Shown one piece after another: positions 11,839-23,800 of a stretch of 64,000 nt of DNA. Made by a program: the position numbers and the translations under genes. Each line of letters starts with the position of its first letter. Within the stretch, counting starts at the first letter, position 1. Source of the stretch: Pezizomycotina sp. ARF18 (taxonomy: Eukaryota; Ascomycota); the NCBI GenBank assembly GCA_002224055.1, contig AZLU01000009.1:1-64000 (forward strand), read 5' to 3'. Under the pieces are notes generated by a model that had not been told where the DNA came from, ran no database searches, and saw nothing but the letters and a program-made list of their open reading frames with translations.

Positions 11839-12180
11839 CAATCAATCAATCAATCAGGGCCTTTTCCGTGGCACTGAGCCTAAACTCGCTGAGCTGGTCC
11901 CTGTACGATTATGTACCTCTTGAGGCTGAGGTGCAACCTCTCAGTCTTGTCCCAGGTATATTGGTTTCACTCAGTGGGTTTAGCTGGATCCGAACGGCTT
12001 GAAGACTTGGGAGAGCAACTAAGTACATAAACCTCCCACGGCGCCTCAAGGGCACACTTTCCCGCAGGGTAAGAGCCGGAATCGAACATCATCTGCGAGG
12101 GAGGTACAAGCCGAACCAGTGTTAAGTGCGACCCATTTCAAAATGGCATAGTGAAACAGAGTCCCCCTAACCTCACCCGT
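11839..12180 (-). mobile_element. SINE-like relic with tRNA-type B box and (TTGA)n tail
   Basis: Read on the minus strand. A tRNA-like segment near 12060-12150 contains gttcgattcc (12078-12087), a match to the Pol III B-box consensus GWTCRANNC. About 220 bases of unique body follow, and the element ends cggaaaaggccc followed by a TGAT/TTGA repeat of more than four units (11839-11856). A tRNA-derived head, a short non-coding body and a simple-repeat tail is the standard fungal SINE architecture. The tRNA part cannot be folded into a full cloverleaf (T-stem mismatches, no clear A box), so it is old or degenerate. The 5' end is approximate; no target-site duplication was identified. Confidence 0.45.
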
Positions 12181-12289
12181 CCTGTGTCGTTCGTTCGATA
12201 TGATCTTATTACATGTAAGTAACAGCATTTGTCAGATAGGGATCGTAATGCCTGGTCCCTAGGTACCCTTGAAAAACAAGTAACTAGAT

Positions 12290-12318
12290 AGACGTTTAAA
12301 TCAAACCAAATCAAACCA
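12290..12318. repeat. gacgtttaaat + CAAAT-type repeat motif, second copy
   Basis: gacgtttaaatcaaaccaaa continuing as CAAAC/CAAAT repeats. It matches 10883-10908 at about 22 of 24 positions. Possibly the tail of another minus-strand SINE-like element. Confidence 0.45.
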
Positions 12319-12650
12319 AATCTTCAATCAGTTTGAAGCTTTTCTACCTCAGAGCATTACTTTAAGGCAATTTATTATACAATTCTATTCAAGGAACTAC
12401 CACATAAAAGCTTGACTCCAGATGTACATCCTGCGATATGACGATAATAGTGACACGAAAGAGGCACATAAGAAATTAAAAAAAAAATGTCAACCTCACC
12501 ATCCGATACATTGTAAGTCATCATGATGAGGCACTTCAATCAATATATACAAAGCAACAATTACAAGTCATTCAGCCTAGAACAATTAATCAAAGGGAAA
12601 AACTACTACTAAGGATATTATACTCTCTCTTCTAGGGATTTCTGTTTGCT

Positions 12651-15040
12651 TTATGGATGTATGTTCATGATGGTGCGAATCTTCCAAACGCAATCAATTT
12701 TTAATTTGGTGTTGGTACTCCAGTGATCGGGCTCGTCGCTCATAACTTCTCTCATTCCCCAGATTGCGTCAAATGTATGGAACCATTCTTTTAAAATATG
12801 CCTAGCTTGGGAAAAAAGTGGGAGTTCGTCGCTCAGATTTATCCAAGCGACTGTACACGTTCAGCATGAACAGATCTAAGTTTTCTCGGGTGGATATGGC
12901 CGTCTTGAAAACTGAATACAGATCTGTCGTCGGTCGAGCAGATGGACTACGGCTTAGGAGCGTGAAAATGGCATTCCTGGCATGAGGGCAGAAGAGGCGG
13001 TGGTTATCGTAGCTGGCGTTATCGGTAAAGTCAGGCGTCCAAGACGAATACTCCTGCATGGCTCTGTGAAGGCGGGCAAAGCGTCCCAATCCAGTTCGAG
13101 CATCTCAAGTCTGTAATTATCGCCCTCGAGACAATATTTTGGTTCCGGGTACGGAATACGATTTCCTCACTTCGTTCAAAGTCGGATAACTGCCGAGCTC
13201 CGGTTGGAAGCCGTATAACTTGAAGGAAATGTTGATCCGGAGTAAGCGCTTCTGAAGCATCACGAAAGCCAGTACCGCTTGCTGGTCCTCTGGCTTTAAT
13301 TGTTTGGCATACTCCGCTGCACCTTCGAGCTCTTCCATAACCTGTTTGTAAGCTCCCAGGGCTTCAAAGCAGAACGACATTCGCAATTTGTTGAGAATCC
13401 GCAAGTACCTTCGCTCGTCGTGAGACATATTATAATACATGTATTGGTGATGAATCATCTCGGATATCCTTATACAGGATTCCCAATCCTGGCGGAAAAA
13501 GTTCATCCAGGCTGCCACAGTCAAAGCCGGTGGGTCGTAGTCCATACTCATGGAGAGGTTCATCGGGTTTCATAAGTTTTGCCGAGAGATCTCCGGTGCT
13601 TTTATAGCCCGGACAGAGTTGGCGCAATATGTCGGTCCAGAGTTGCTGCTCCATAGAGTAAGGTGTCGCATAAGATAAGTTCTTTAGAAAATTTCGCAGA
13701 AGTTCAGTCTGAGAGGGTGTTGTCAAAAGCGGATAGGGTGTAGACAGATCTCGACACTGCGCGAGCTAGAGCGTCCTCCACATGATCCACGGAACTTTCC
13801 GCGAGAGTTTGATCGAGAGCACTTAGCTCAGCCCTAATGTCCATCACGCTGCTGTATATTTGTTGGCGGTAAGCGTTATTCTGTTCGGGCTGATGAATGT
13901 CAATAAATGACGCGAATAGGTTACTGGATATCATCACGGAGGACGACACCCTTGAGTATGGTTCCTTAAAATCGCCAGAACTATTCAAGCTCATTGGCAA
14001 GTGGCATAATTGTATCGCTGGTGGCATTTGCGATATATCCATAACAATAGCTGTAGGAAGAGAGTGTTCGCCGTATGGAGTAGCTGCGTTTTCCATAAGT
14101 TGACCTCTTTGTAAATCAGCTCTCGTTATGGGAAAAACATTACCGTATTGTGGTTGGGATGCAACGCTTAGTGTTGAAGGAAATGAACTAGACATTCGCT
14201 CGCTCTGTTCGTAGCTCGGGGGTAGGCCGCTGGCGGGATCTGCCTCAATGAAACCCGAACTCGCGACTGAGGCGCGACGAGGAGAAACATTGGACGCAAT
14301 TTCTATCAATGACGCCGATGAAGAGGCTGGCCGAAGATTTTGAGTGCTGGCTATAGATCGGTCGGTTGGCGTGTAAACGACGACTCCTTCGCTTGAAAGG
14401 CCTATGGAGACTTTACTCGCTATCTTCTGCCGCTCTTCAAAGGAAGCCGCTGATATACATTTAAATAGAAGATATGATTAGATGGCTATTGATTAAAGTT
14501 AAACCCTGACCCCTTCTCGCCATACGCTTAGGATACGAACCTTGCATTTGGGTACTCTCCTCCTCAAGTATTTTAGCATACTTTGAAATGACACCTTTTC
14601 CCCACCTCGCTTTTCTGTGTAACGGAAAGCACTTTCCTTTCCTACGTTACGCCTTGCCTCAACATCGTTCAAGATCTTTGCAATCTGGGCAGGCGAGAGC
14701 CATATATTCCGCGGTCTCTTGCCCCATGCCTCTAGGGCACGTGCATATTGTTGTGGGCTGAATGTGAAGTATTCAGTTATATATCGCAAATACCTTGTAT
14801 ATTGACGCCGAATCCTGCACAAGCTTAAGGGCCGAACTCACCTTGCGTGGAATCCATGATTTTCTGCCATATATGCGGCGACATCGGGCAATTTCAACTT
14901 CCTGTCGTGCACTAACTCCAAAATCAAATCTTGATACGGCTTCCAGGCTCCTCCGTTAGGTATTTCCGCTTCTTCGGTGGAGTTTCGGACGTAGCAGGCT
15001 CTACGAAAGTGAAATTGCTGTTGCTGATTGTAGCGTCCAT
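12651..15040 (-). CDS. Clr5-domain protein, two introns, several one-base frame changes
   Basis: Clr5 is a short fungal N-terminal domain first known from an S. pombe silencing factor; in ascomycetes it caps many proteins of unknown, probably nuclear, role. The ATG at 15040 starts MDATISNSNF and is followed by the basic cluster PPKKRK. The Clr5 domain then reads WKPYQDLILELVHDRKLK, YMAENHGFHA, and across an intron S-PQQYARALEAWGKRPRN. Intron 1 is 14758-14841 and restores HAS-PQQY; intron 2 is 14450-14540 (MQ-AASFEERQK). A low-complexity Ser/Pro region (residues about 150-330) and a helical C-terminal region follow (MNFFRQDWESCIRISEMIHH, MEELEGAAEYAKQLKPEDQQ), ending KIRTIMNIHP-stop. The frame shifts near 14970, 14595, 13735, 13560, 13110 and 12850. 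Domain call firm, function unknown. Confidence 0.8.
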
Positions 15041-18000
15041 CCCTTTTCCCCGGAACCTAGTAGTACGAAAATGGCACTGTAAAGCACGGAATGAACAAAT
15101 ACGATTGATGATAATATCGCTAAAAACAATCTGACTTTTAGATCAATCGAACATCGAACTGGATCATTTCAAGTTGAAGTATGGTCAGTATCATGGTTAT
15201 TTATCTTTTACATTCACCATTTGCTGAGATGCCAGTGTCTGCGCAGACTCATGCGACAGCCTTCTTCCTCGAGGCTCGCGAGGGTGAACCAATAGGAGTA
15301 AGTCAGCCGAAATGGAAATTCCAATCTTTCAATCTCCCGAAAAGGAATCGAAACGCGAAATACGGGTTTTGCCAAAAGACTCTTGGCCTATAGTCGCGGG
15401 AGTGCCCTGGTAATACCGTACGAGAGGTAATCAACAATAGGTCAAGTGTTGATACTGTAGCTATGAGCATTGGGTTATATGGGGTGTAAGGATAATGTGG
15501 TCTGCGTATACCCTTGCCCAACAGTATAAGTCTATGAGCCGCATTATAACAGGCGCAATCCATGTGACGTAGGGGCCCTTGTAGCCGTTCGCCTTAATGA
15601 CCTGATTCGAGAATGGGTCGTTTTCCAAGTTTTTCTTCAACGAACTATAACTTGTAAGTAGCCGAAGCTATAACTTAAACGCGTAGTTTGTTTGAGGGAA
15701 TTAATTGGGCACCCCGTCGCGCTACTCACGGAACATGTGCATTCAAAGTGGGTTTAATAACAAGCTACTGATAACATGAGCTAGCTTAAATTGCTAGGGC
15801 TAACCCTTGTATTGCTCAGACATAAAAAGCAGACGGGGAATTTTTTTTGTTCTCGGGTTTCCGTGAGGCAGGGTACGCGTTACCATTTAAACGCGTCCTA
15901 CACCCCCCCCCCCACTTTTGCGATGAATCCTCCTTCTTTTCCTTTCGTATAAGAATAAGGAGGACCGATGGCGAATTCGGATCTTGGGCTACATGGCTTG
16001 AATGAACCGTTATCTCTCCCAGCAAGAGTAGCATCATAGCAAGACTGATCGCAATCCATCTCGGTCTTGAATCGGTACATTCATCGCGCGTTCTCCCGCC
16101 GGTACGCCATGAGTGCCTTCGAACTTACCGCGATAAGAATTAGCGTAGTACCTTGCGACATTTGTGGGCAGATGTCAATTCGCCGAATAGCACCTTGTTC
16201 ACCGAGTACCGGGTATAGTTCTCCGATATAACAGCCTTACGACGCCTTTTTACACGACCCTATTCGGTCTCAATGGGATATCGTCCAGCGCGGGCCGCTA
16301 CTTTGACCCGGTGTTGTTGGCAACTTGTTCATACAAAAGGTCACAGCCGAAGCGTGTTTCAATCGTCTATATACGTTGATCTAGTAAACGTTGGAGTACC
16401 GTTACCGACTTATCACTATATATACCGACAAAGTACGCCAGTTATCGCGAGGAATTTATAGAAAGATTTCTTTCACCGGCCTGTTTTGCATTTTGTGGAT
16501 TACTTGAGTATTTCCACGGTACCATCGTCCGTTTTCGATCGAGAATAAGCGTTTCTTCACCTTCCGGTCCCTATTTCAGATTTGCGACACGTTGCTTCGC
16601 GTAGTACGGCGAGGGACCTATCGCATCGGCGTTACATAGTATCAAATCAAGAATTACACCTCTTCCCGAGCTAGATTACTCGGTAGTAAGGCAGAATGCG
16701 TTCAATAAAGCTTACGATCATTGCTTACCGGCAATTTCGATACCGCTGAGCATTATAAGGTAATAAAACGTGCCAATTGCTTCTGTTAATCCCAAAGGTC
16801 TAGCTCGGTTGTTGAAACTGGGTAGGATCTCTCATTTTGTTCCGATTGTTCCAATTCCGCTAACCTGATGTCTACTCGAGATAGTACATACATTAATTGG
16901 TCTGTTGAGTTTCAAGCCTTATGGAACTCAACTCGGATTGCTCGCTTGCCTCGTCTGGCTTTGCCAGTGATTGCTTGCTTGCCTCCGTCAGGCTTTGCAA
17001 CTGAATTCATGAACTTATCTGCGAATGTTCGAAAACAATTAGTATACTCAGGGAGTGAAATATAGCGCAGCACGCCAACGCCGCGGCTGAGTTTACGCAG
17101 GACATACGAGCAGTTCGGAAGTCGGAGATTTAAGACTTACCTTCGAGAGTCTTAGACGACGCTCGGAAGGAGAGGTCCTTACATCGAACGTAGAGGTCAA
17201 CAATACGATAGCCTCAAATATTGGTCTAAGAGCACTACTCGATGTTTAAAATTTTGACCAGCGGCAATCCAGGCAGAGCTGGCAAAACTATGATTCCAGC
17301 TTCCACGGTAATTATCGTCGGCGGAGGTGTAAGACTCGCGGGAAAAGCATATAGCAAATTGTTCCTAGCGTGAACGGTGATATTCATAGCTCTTTTAAGC
17401 AAGAGACTAGCTTGAATCAATATCTCAAGACTTCGCGATTTTACAAGATTCAAGGGGAATTTCGGCTGGAGTAGTTCTTGATGGACGATATACTACTACC
17501 CTTACCTGTTAACGGCCTTCTGAATGATATCCGGAAACATTAAATCTTTAAGAATCAAGCATATTCGACATATCGGAACCTCAACACCATTAATATAGTC
17601 GCCTTCCTTATAAACTTCCCGACTTCCACGAAGCCCTCAATACCCTCTAATTTCACGAAAAGAATTAGTACATTTTTCTTATTCCAGCACCATGGCAGCG
17701 GCTTTCTTTGTTGGGTAGACGGACTGCTTTCTATCTTTAGCCTCTGACGAAAAGCAAAACGCTGTATATTGGCGTTACCGCGGCACAGACCGACGAAACT
17801 AGACGAGGCACGCATAAGGTTGCTTGAAGACTGACGGTTGTATCCTTGGACAAACCCTAGACGTCAAGGTCTCAACGGCAGTGTGCACGAGTCGCGGCAT
17901 AGAGTTAAGCAACGGGTGCCATCCTCGAGGCTGTGCCAACGGGAATGACGCGGTAGGGTCGCGTTCGGGCTTTAGAAGATCCCGTCACCGGTAGACTCGT

Positions 18001-20342
18001 ACGCGGATTATTCCGGAGGCCGGAATCAGAATGGGACTCGAGCTTCGTAGATGGTAAAGCAGAGATGCCGGGATACTCTTCTGCAGATTACAGGTAGTTT
18101 CATGAGGAGTAAAAGTTTTTCGCTTTGGAAAGCATTTTATTTAGCAATCGGATCATGTATATATCGCAAGACGAAATAGCGTAGTAAGCTACAGCTAAAC
18201 GTCATGTATACCTTGCTGGCAGTATCTCCTCTTATATTTCCGCTTATTAAAAGTACTAGTAGATAACAGATGAAATCCACTGAGTCTATTCATACGGCCA
18301 GATGGATCTACTAGGAAAATATTATGTGACAGATGCATAGGGGAGAAAACTAGTACTCTGCTCTCAAACGTAAAGAGCGTGAGATCCGTCCAAGGCTGAA
18401 AAGTATCGGCGTTCAACTCTATGCGATAAGTAGAACAAGGTTCTGTTTACGCAATAAGTAATAAGCATCGTAGAATGCTCCTAAGCTCCTCGCTCAGAAC
18501 CTTTCACGAACTTACGTAAAATCGTAGGAACGCAATAGATCAACCGAATCGATTCGAGTTCCTGGATCCGAGAAGAGTTTACTGTAGCGGCGTGACGACG
18601 TATGCCTTTAAGTGCGGGTGAAATTAGATATATAAGCCTTCCATGGCTCTGCTGTAGCTCGTGCGATAGTATCATTAGCTTGCCAGAAGGTTAATCGGGC
18701 GATTAATGATAGGTTTTCAATCCAATGGCGAAGATTGTTAGGATATATGGTCCGTCGTGACGCTCACTGGCTTAGTACATTTGCTAAAAAGAATCACCGG
18801 ACTTACCTTGAACCTCTTAAAGATCTTGATGACGAGGCTTAAGTCTCCTAGGTCTGCACGGCTAATGCACTAGAATGCGTAGTCTTATATACGCACGTTC
18901 TTATTAAGCTATAGAAGACGATTTACGTAGTGGGTGTTCGGTTATTGAAGTGGTTTGCATCGCGACATGAGCGCTCCATGACCTTGGGATAATAGCCTTT
19001 TGAGTGTAAATCCTAATTTGATTTATATGACTTATCCTAGATGAAATCGGCTAACGGCAAGATCTCGCCAATTCAGATAAGTTAAGCCTATCACGACATG
19101 GGTTGCGCAAGCTTGTTTTGCCGGGAAGCCACACGCGTCGCGATCTCGATTAACCTGCGATTCGTCAATTCGCTTTCGGGAATACAACTACGAAGGTGTA
19201 ATACGTGAACAGGATTCAGTAGCGCATAGACCCACCCAGATTGTAAGCTTGAAACACTTATATTTTAATAATCCATCTTTCTCCAAAGTATAGTTTCCAG
19301 ATATCGCAGTTGACATTTTTGCCGAGTAAGCGTTTTTTGTGCAGTCCTATCGGAGATCGTGGTTTCGGTATCGAAGAATCGGCAGATTGCAATTGCGAAT
19401 CATAACTCCCAACGCCAGCGCATGTCCAATGACTACGCAATTTTCATGAACGCGCAAATGGCGCACGAATCCTGCTTGCATGAACTGAAAAAGCGAGAAA
19501 TACGAAGCTTTCAAGGGCTTCACGTTTTTTTTTATTTTTATAAACCATGTTCACGGCACGAACCACGTACCGAACTCCTATTGGTGTTCAGGGAAGTATT
19601 ATGCATATCGGAGTCATCCAGAGAATCGACAGGAAAATCACATAACAAAGAGGTGGGCTACTTTTTTCGGATGACTGCGACCACAACAGGAAGGTGTGGA
19701 GCCCATCAAGATATCGATGCGTTCCCACCTTTCGAAGAGTGATGCAACCGTTTTTGCGATCGCAAACTCCGTTGGAACTTGGAATTAGTAAAGGGCATGA
19801 ATTCCGGCAAAAGCGGATGTGAGGTAACTGGGGACCGGGTCCTAAACATGGCTTTGAAAGACAAAGCTGATTGTTAGGATTCGAAGGTAAAGATGGGAAA
19901 TTGCGGGCCCCGCTGAAACAAGCCAATAGGATATCTCACGACTTACTGCGGATTCCCGGCCCCTTGCTGCCTTCAAGAGCTGCAATTCTCTCTCTGTTCT
20001 TTTTCGTGTATCTTTTACTCCGCCACAACCGGCTCACCCGTAATTCGTCCTAGCGGGATTTAAGAAGGGTGAAAATTTTGCTCTTTCCATAGGGTTTCTG
20101 CTATAAACGGCCAAACCATTCCCCTTCATCCTGTCTAATCCTTCTTCAAGTTATTTAAAGGATCTCAGTCCAGGATTTCGTCAAGAAAACACACGCCATA
20201 CGAGACGATTTCACGCGATCGAAAGGACAAGCAATACCAAGCTTTTACCAAGGAATCTGTACCGGATCAACGCCACCACACGTCATAAAAAAAAAAAAAA
20301 AAAAAAAAAAAACTTATAGCCAAGGTCTGAGAAAGCTTCATC
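15041..20342. other. 5.3-kb stretch without recognised genes
   Basis: Many short ORFs, none with a motif I can name. Base composition is not strongly AT-biased and CG dinucleotides are frequent, so it is not a RIP-type island. It contains a C13 run at about 15902, a two-unit 33-bp repeat (16936-17002) and an A26 tract at 20287-20312. Old gene or element remains are possible. Confidence 0.4.
16936..17002. repeat. Two-unit imperfect tandem repeat, about 33 bp
   Basis: Unit 1 (16936-16968) begins gattgctcgcttgcctcgtc; unit 2 (16969-17002) begins gattgcttgcttgcctccgt. Both continue with a ggctttgc core. Units differ at a few bases and by one inserted base. Confidence 0.6.
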
Positions 20343-21267
20343 ATGGTGAACGTTCACGATGTCGATTTCCCCAAGGGCGCCTGGCATTCGAAGAACTATG
20401 AGGAGCTGTACATTGCGGTCTCTTTGAGAATATCGAGGAAATCTATAAGATGCGAAATGTGCTCTATATAAAGTCGACAACGTGAGTCTCATGAGTATAA
20501 GTTTACATCGTTAACGCACTTTCTTTTCATTTGCCACCAGTGTTCCCTCGACACTCCTGTTACCAATCGCGAGACAATCACTTCTGATAAGATTAACAAT
20601 CACTTCTGATAAGATTGAGGCTAACGTTTATAACAACTCAGCGGACGTATAATCGCCAAAATCAATCCCGGGTTTGTCGAGCGACCCTATCGCACTTTAA
20701 AGACAGAAACTACCACTGGCCTCGTCGAAATCGATTTTCTCCGGTCGCTAGGGATGACGGCGACTTCCATGGAGACGATTCACACCTCTACCTCTGTAGC
20801 TACCGTGCCAACTTCCCCGACGACTGGAAGGGCCGAATCGAGATAAAATTGGACCCCACGCCAAATTCGCCTTCAAGTCCATCGACCAAGCTGAGGAAGT
20901 CCGCGTCATCGGCGACAACACGGACTCTGCGACTGGTAAGCGACATATTGTTGCGCTGAAAGGTGTCGAGGGCGAGAACAGCTCCGGCAGTACGATGAAC
21001 CTCGAGACCGAAAGCGGAACGATCAAGATCGCGTTCGAGAAAATGGGGCCTCCTAGCGAGAAGGAGGCGATTCTGGGACAGGTGCCAGCTTACGAAGGCA
21101 TGTCCATAGCCGGAGGTGACGGTCTTCCGGCGTATTCTGATATCGGAAATGCGGTCTCGAGTAGCTATCCTGTCGAGAAAGAGAAGGCCGGATGGGTTAC
21201 GAGCGAGTCGGAGAGAGAATCAACAGACGAACCTCAGAATAGAAACACCGGCAGATACAGATACTGA
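20343..21267 (+). CDS. DUF7330-like fungal protein, one probable intron
   Basis: Resembles the fungal DUF7330 group, adhesin-like beta-repeat proteins of unknown function related in style to DUF4097. Seen: start MVNVHDVDFPKGAW; FENIEEIYKMRNVLYIKSTT; a probable intron with donor gtgagt near 20490 and acceptor gccaccag at 20540; then TSDKIEANVYNNSA, GRIIAKINPGFVERPYRTLK, TGLVEIDFL, ANFPDDWKGRIEIKLD, KFAFKSIDQAEEVRV, KRHIVALKGVEGENSSGS and ESGTIKIAFEKMG. The last 60 residues are acidic and Ser-rich (PVEKEKAGWVTSESE). Frame changes near 20645 (GGG to GG), 20755 and 20860. A 22-bp-period duplication lies in the second exon. Family assignment is by pattern only and moderate. Confidence 0.55.
20574..20616. 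repeat. Tandem duplication, 21 identical bases, period 22
   Basis: acaatcacttctgataagat plus t occurs at 20574-20594 and again at 20596-20616. It lies inside the second exon of the DUF7330-like gene. The period is not a multiple of three, so it shifts the downstream frame relative to an unduplicated version. Confidence 0.8.
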
Positions 21268-22485
21268 GCGCGACACTAAACATATTCCTTATCGATCTAC
21301 TTCTTATCGTGACGATATTATTCTATCGCTGTATTCTGAATTTTAATTAAAAGATCTATTTTTGTTTCTTTTTGGTCGGTGTTAATCGTTTCTGTACACA
21401 TCTAAGGTTCTTCTCTATACCGCTAGGATTGCTTTCATTTTGAGTCTCAATTGTTTTCTCCATAGCACAAGTCTTGCTTGTATCACTTATCTTATATCCT
21501 TCACCACCCTCACATATCGCTCTTATATACATAAACTATCGTCTATGTTCGTTATTTCGGGTTCTTGAATGTCTATCTTGGTTGTTTACTGTTCTCTTTC
21601 TCTCATTTCGGTTTCCGTTTCCCATCAATCATTTTCATCGATTGCGAGATTTTTTTTTTGGGGTCACGTTCGTTTCCTGCCGTGGATTCCGAAAGGATGT
21701 GCCTCTAGTTAGTTGTTACTACCTTCCAAACATGACAACGGGTCTGTGTTTTCCTTCCCTTCCCGTTCAAGCATTCACTGCCCAATTAGTGGAGATTTCG
21801 CGCATCCCATGACCTCAGATCATTCAGCTCATTCGCTCTTTGTGGCGTTTTAATGGTGTTTGTAAATGAGACTCAGGTCCTTGTTTATGCTTACACCGAG
21901 ACTCTGACGATGCTGCAAACCTCTCTTTGAAGGCTATCGTTTCTATCGCTAGAATCACTAAGCAAGTTGTACTTTCGGCGCTTTATCTGAATTAAGAATT
22001 ATTTTATCCATTGTTTGGCACACATTTAAGTACCGGTCCAAAATCGAAATCTAAGGACTCGGATCTTGAGTTTGTAGAATAATCAAGAGGCACTTTTCCA
22101 ACATCTCTGGTTAATATATCGGAGAGGTTACTCAGATGTTAGAGCATCTCCCGCGGCTAAAAGCCAGAACATTGGCTTTTAAACAGAATTGTCAAATAAG
22201 GTATCGGGCACTTGCTAAATTGCTCTGTTGTTGTAACCTACCATGCGCAATTTCGCAATAGAATTATCACGGTAATAGAGACAAAGTTGATGAACGCAAT
22301 AGTTGTATTATGAGTTGGTATCTACAAGTAAATATTGTGCTGAAATAATTATAACGAGTAAAGTATATACATGAAGAATGGAAAAGACCGGACCCTCCTC
22401 CTTCAAATTACCAAATCCTATTTTCTTTCGTTTCGCATAGCTCAACACCTACCAGCAGGCACTTATTCCCGTAGTAGTAATGAGC
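21268..22485. other. Intergenic between convergent genes
   Basis: The 112-residue ORF at 21474-21812 is pyrimidine-rich and has no motif. A hairpin (aaaagcca-gaacat-tggctttt, 22159-22180) follows a gagcatctcc motif. Nothing else seen. Confidence 0.45.
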
Positions 22486-23800
22486 CTAAAGTGCGCCCGG
22501 CCCGATCGGCTGGCCGACTAGCCCGATAAGAGCATACCACAACGTAGCACCAAGACGTCGAGCGCGCCAGGGTCGAGTATCGAGGATACCGTTGTAGACG
22601 TCGAACAACCCTTCTTCACCTTCTCCGTTCATCTATCGACGATCCACATGAACGCGTCCGGTGCCCCGTAATAGCAGTATGACGTGCTCGCTCAAGATAT
22701 CCTTGCTGTACTCGACGTTGACCCCATTGCTGCACCAGCCCGCGACAAGCTTATCCGTATCGGCAATGGCGAGACCTCGTCCGGTATGCTCTTGTATACG
22801 TACAGCGGGATCTGCGGATTGAGCCCGCCCAAGTTGTTTTCGTTGATAACTCTACTAGGATAGGACCGCTGAGGGCGCTGGGGTCCTTGAAGTATGAAAG
22901 ATATCCTTGAAAGCGAACTTCTGGGCGTCTTCGGATTCGCAGCTGTTGACGGTGTCTTTGAACTCGGCGGCTTTGTTGGGGAGAAGGTTCTCGTCGATGA
23001 CTGGCATGAGCTCCGGGTACTCGGCTCCTAGGCCCATGATACCAGCCGGGGCGAGACCGGCGAACATGCCCTTATTGATCGTGTTGAGAACGTTAAGAAT
23101 GTTAGGAGTCGTACCGCCGAGCGCAGCACCAGCGATCTTAAGTTCAGGTGCATAGGTAGGTTGCAGCTGCGCGGCCCATCCGGACGCGAGAGCGCCGCCG
23201 GAGTAACCCCACATCACAACAGTTGCAGAATTCCTCATTCCAGTCACATCACCACACGCGAGGGCAGCGCGGATAGAGTCCAGCGTAACGTGGCCGGCTG
23301 TATACCAGCGGTGAAGGCAGACTTAGGACCCAAGTAGTCTGGTGTAAGGACGGGTAGCCTTCTGCAGGGCGCAACCATAAGTATAATCTCAGCCTGTGTC
23401 GATATCGTGCTGAGTGGCGCCTCCTTCTGGAATGCGTAAGATGGCGCACAGTCGACGCACGAGGATCCTCGCGGTCTGGTATGAGACCAGCTTGTGAAGT
23501 CCGCGTTGTACGGAATGAGGAGGGTCGTAATGCCCACCTGGGCGTTACCGTGGGAGCTGTGGAGGCAAATTGATCTGGTAAGCCTTCGCGATGGCCTCGG
23601 GAAAGCTCCAAGGAGCGCGATCGGGTTAGGAACAGGTCTAGTTTCAGCACTGTTCCAGGCGCTAAGGACTCGTAACCGGAGGCTTGTACCATGATCCTGA
23701 GAAGGCTTCAGAAGGCTCCGTGGCTTGATAAGCGACGCCGGAATGGCGAGCGTTGAGAAGTGAGGAGCAGCAGAGGGGCGAGGAACTTTAGTATAGCCAT
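22486..23800 (-). CDS. Secretory lipase (PF03583 type), frameshifted
   Basis: Secreted triacylglycerol lipase of the fungal LIP family (relatives: Candida albicans LIP enzymes, C. antarctica lipase A). The ATG at 23800 gives MAILKFLAPLLLL, a signal peptide. In order: ESLAPGTVLKLRPVPNPIAL, AIAKAYQINL, TTLLIPYNADFTS, CAPSYAFQKEAP, VLTPDYLGPKSAFTAG, LDSIRAALACGDVTG, then MWGYSGGALASGWAAQLQPT with the nucleophile Ser in GYSGG, GAALGGTTPNI, and the C-terminal IPDEVSP-IADTDKLVAGWC with SEHV and GAPDAFMWIVDR, which carry the Asp and His of the triad region. The end PIGPGAL-stop at 22486 matches family C-termini. About 430 residues, normal length. Several small frame changes, no intron needed. Probably extracellular lipid use. 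Confidence 0.85.

Noticed and set aside
12060-12150. tRNA gene on the minus strand (gttcgattcc T-loop)
   Set aside because: The T-stem does not pair, and no acceptor stem or proper D arm is present. Better explained as the tRNA-like head of a SINE-like relic.
21474-21812. 112-residue plus ORF with hydrophobic stretch
   Set aside because: Pyrimidine-rich 3' flank of the DUF7330-like gene; no motif or splice signal.
22141-22180. hAT-like terminal motif (gagcatctcc) followed by an 8-bp hairpin
   Set aside because: No matching inverted end, target duplication or transposase could be found within several kilobases.
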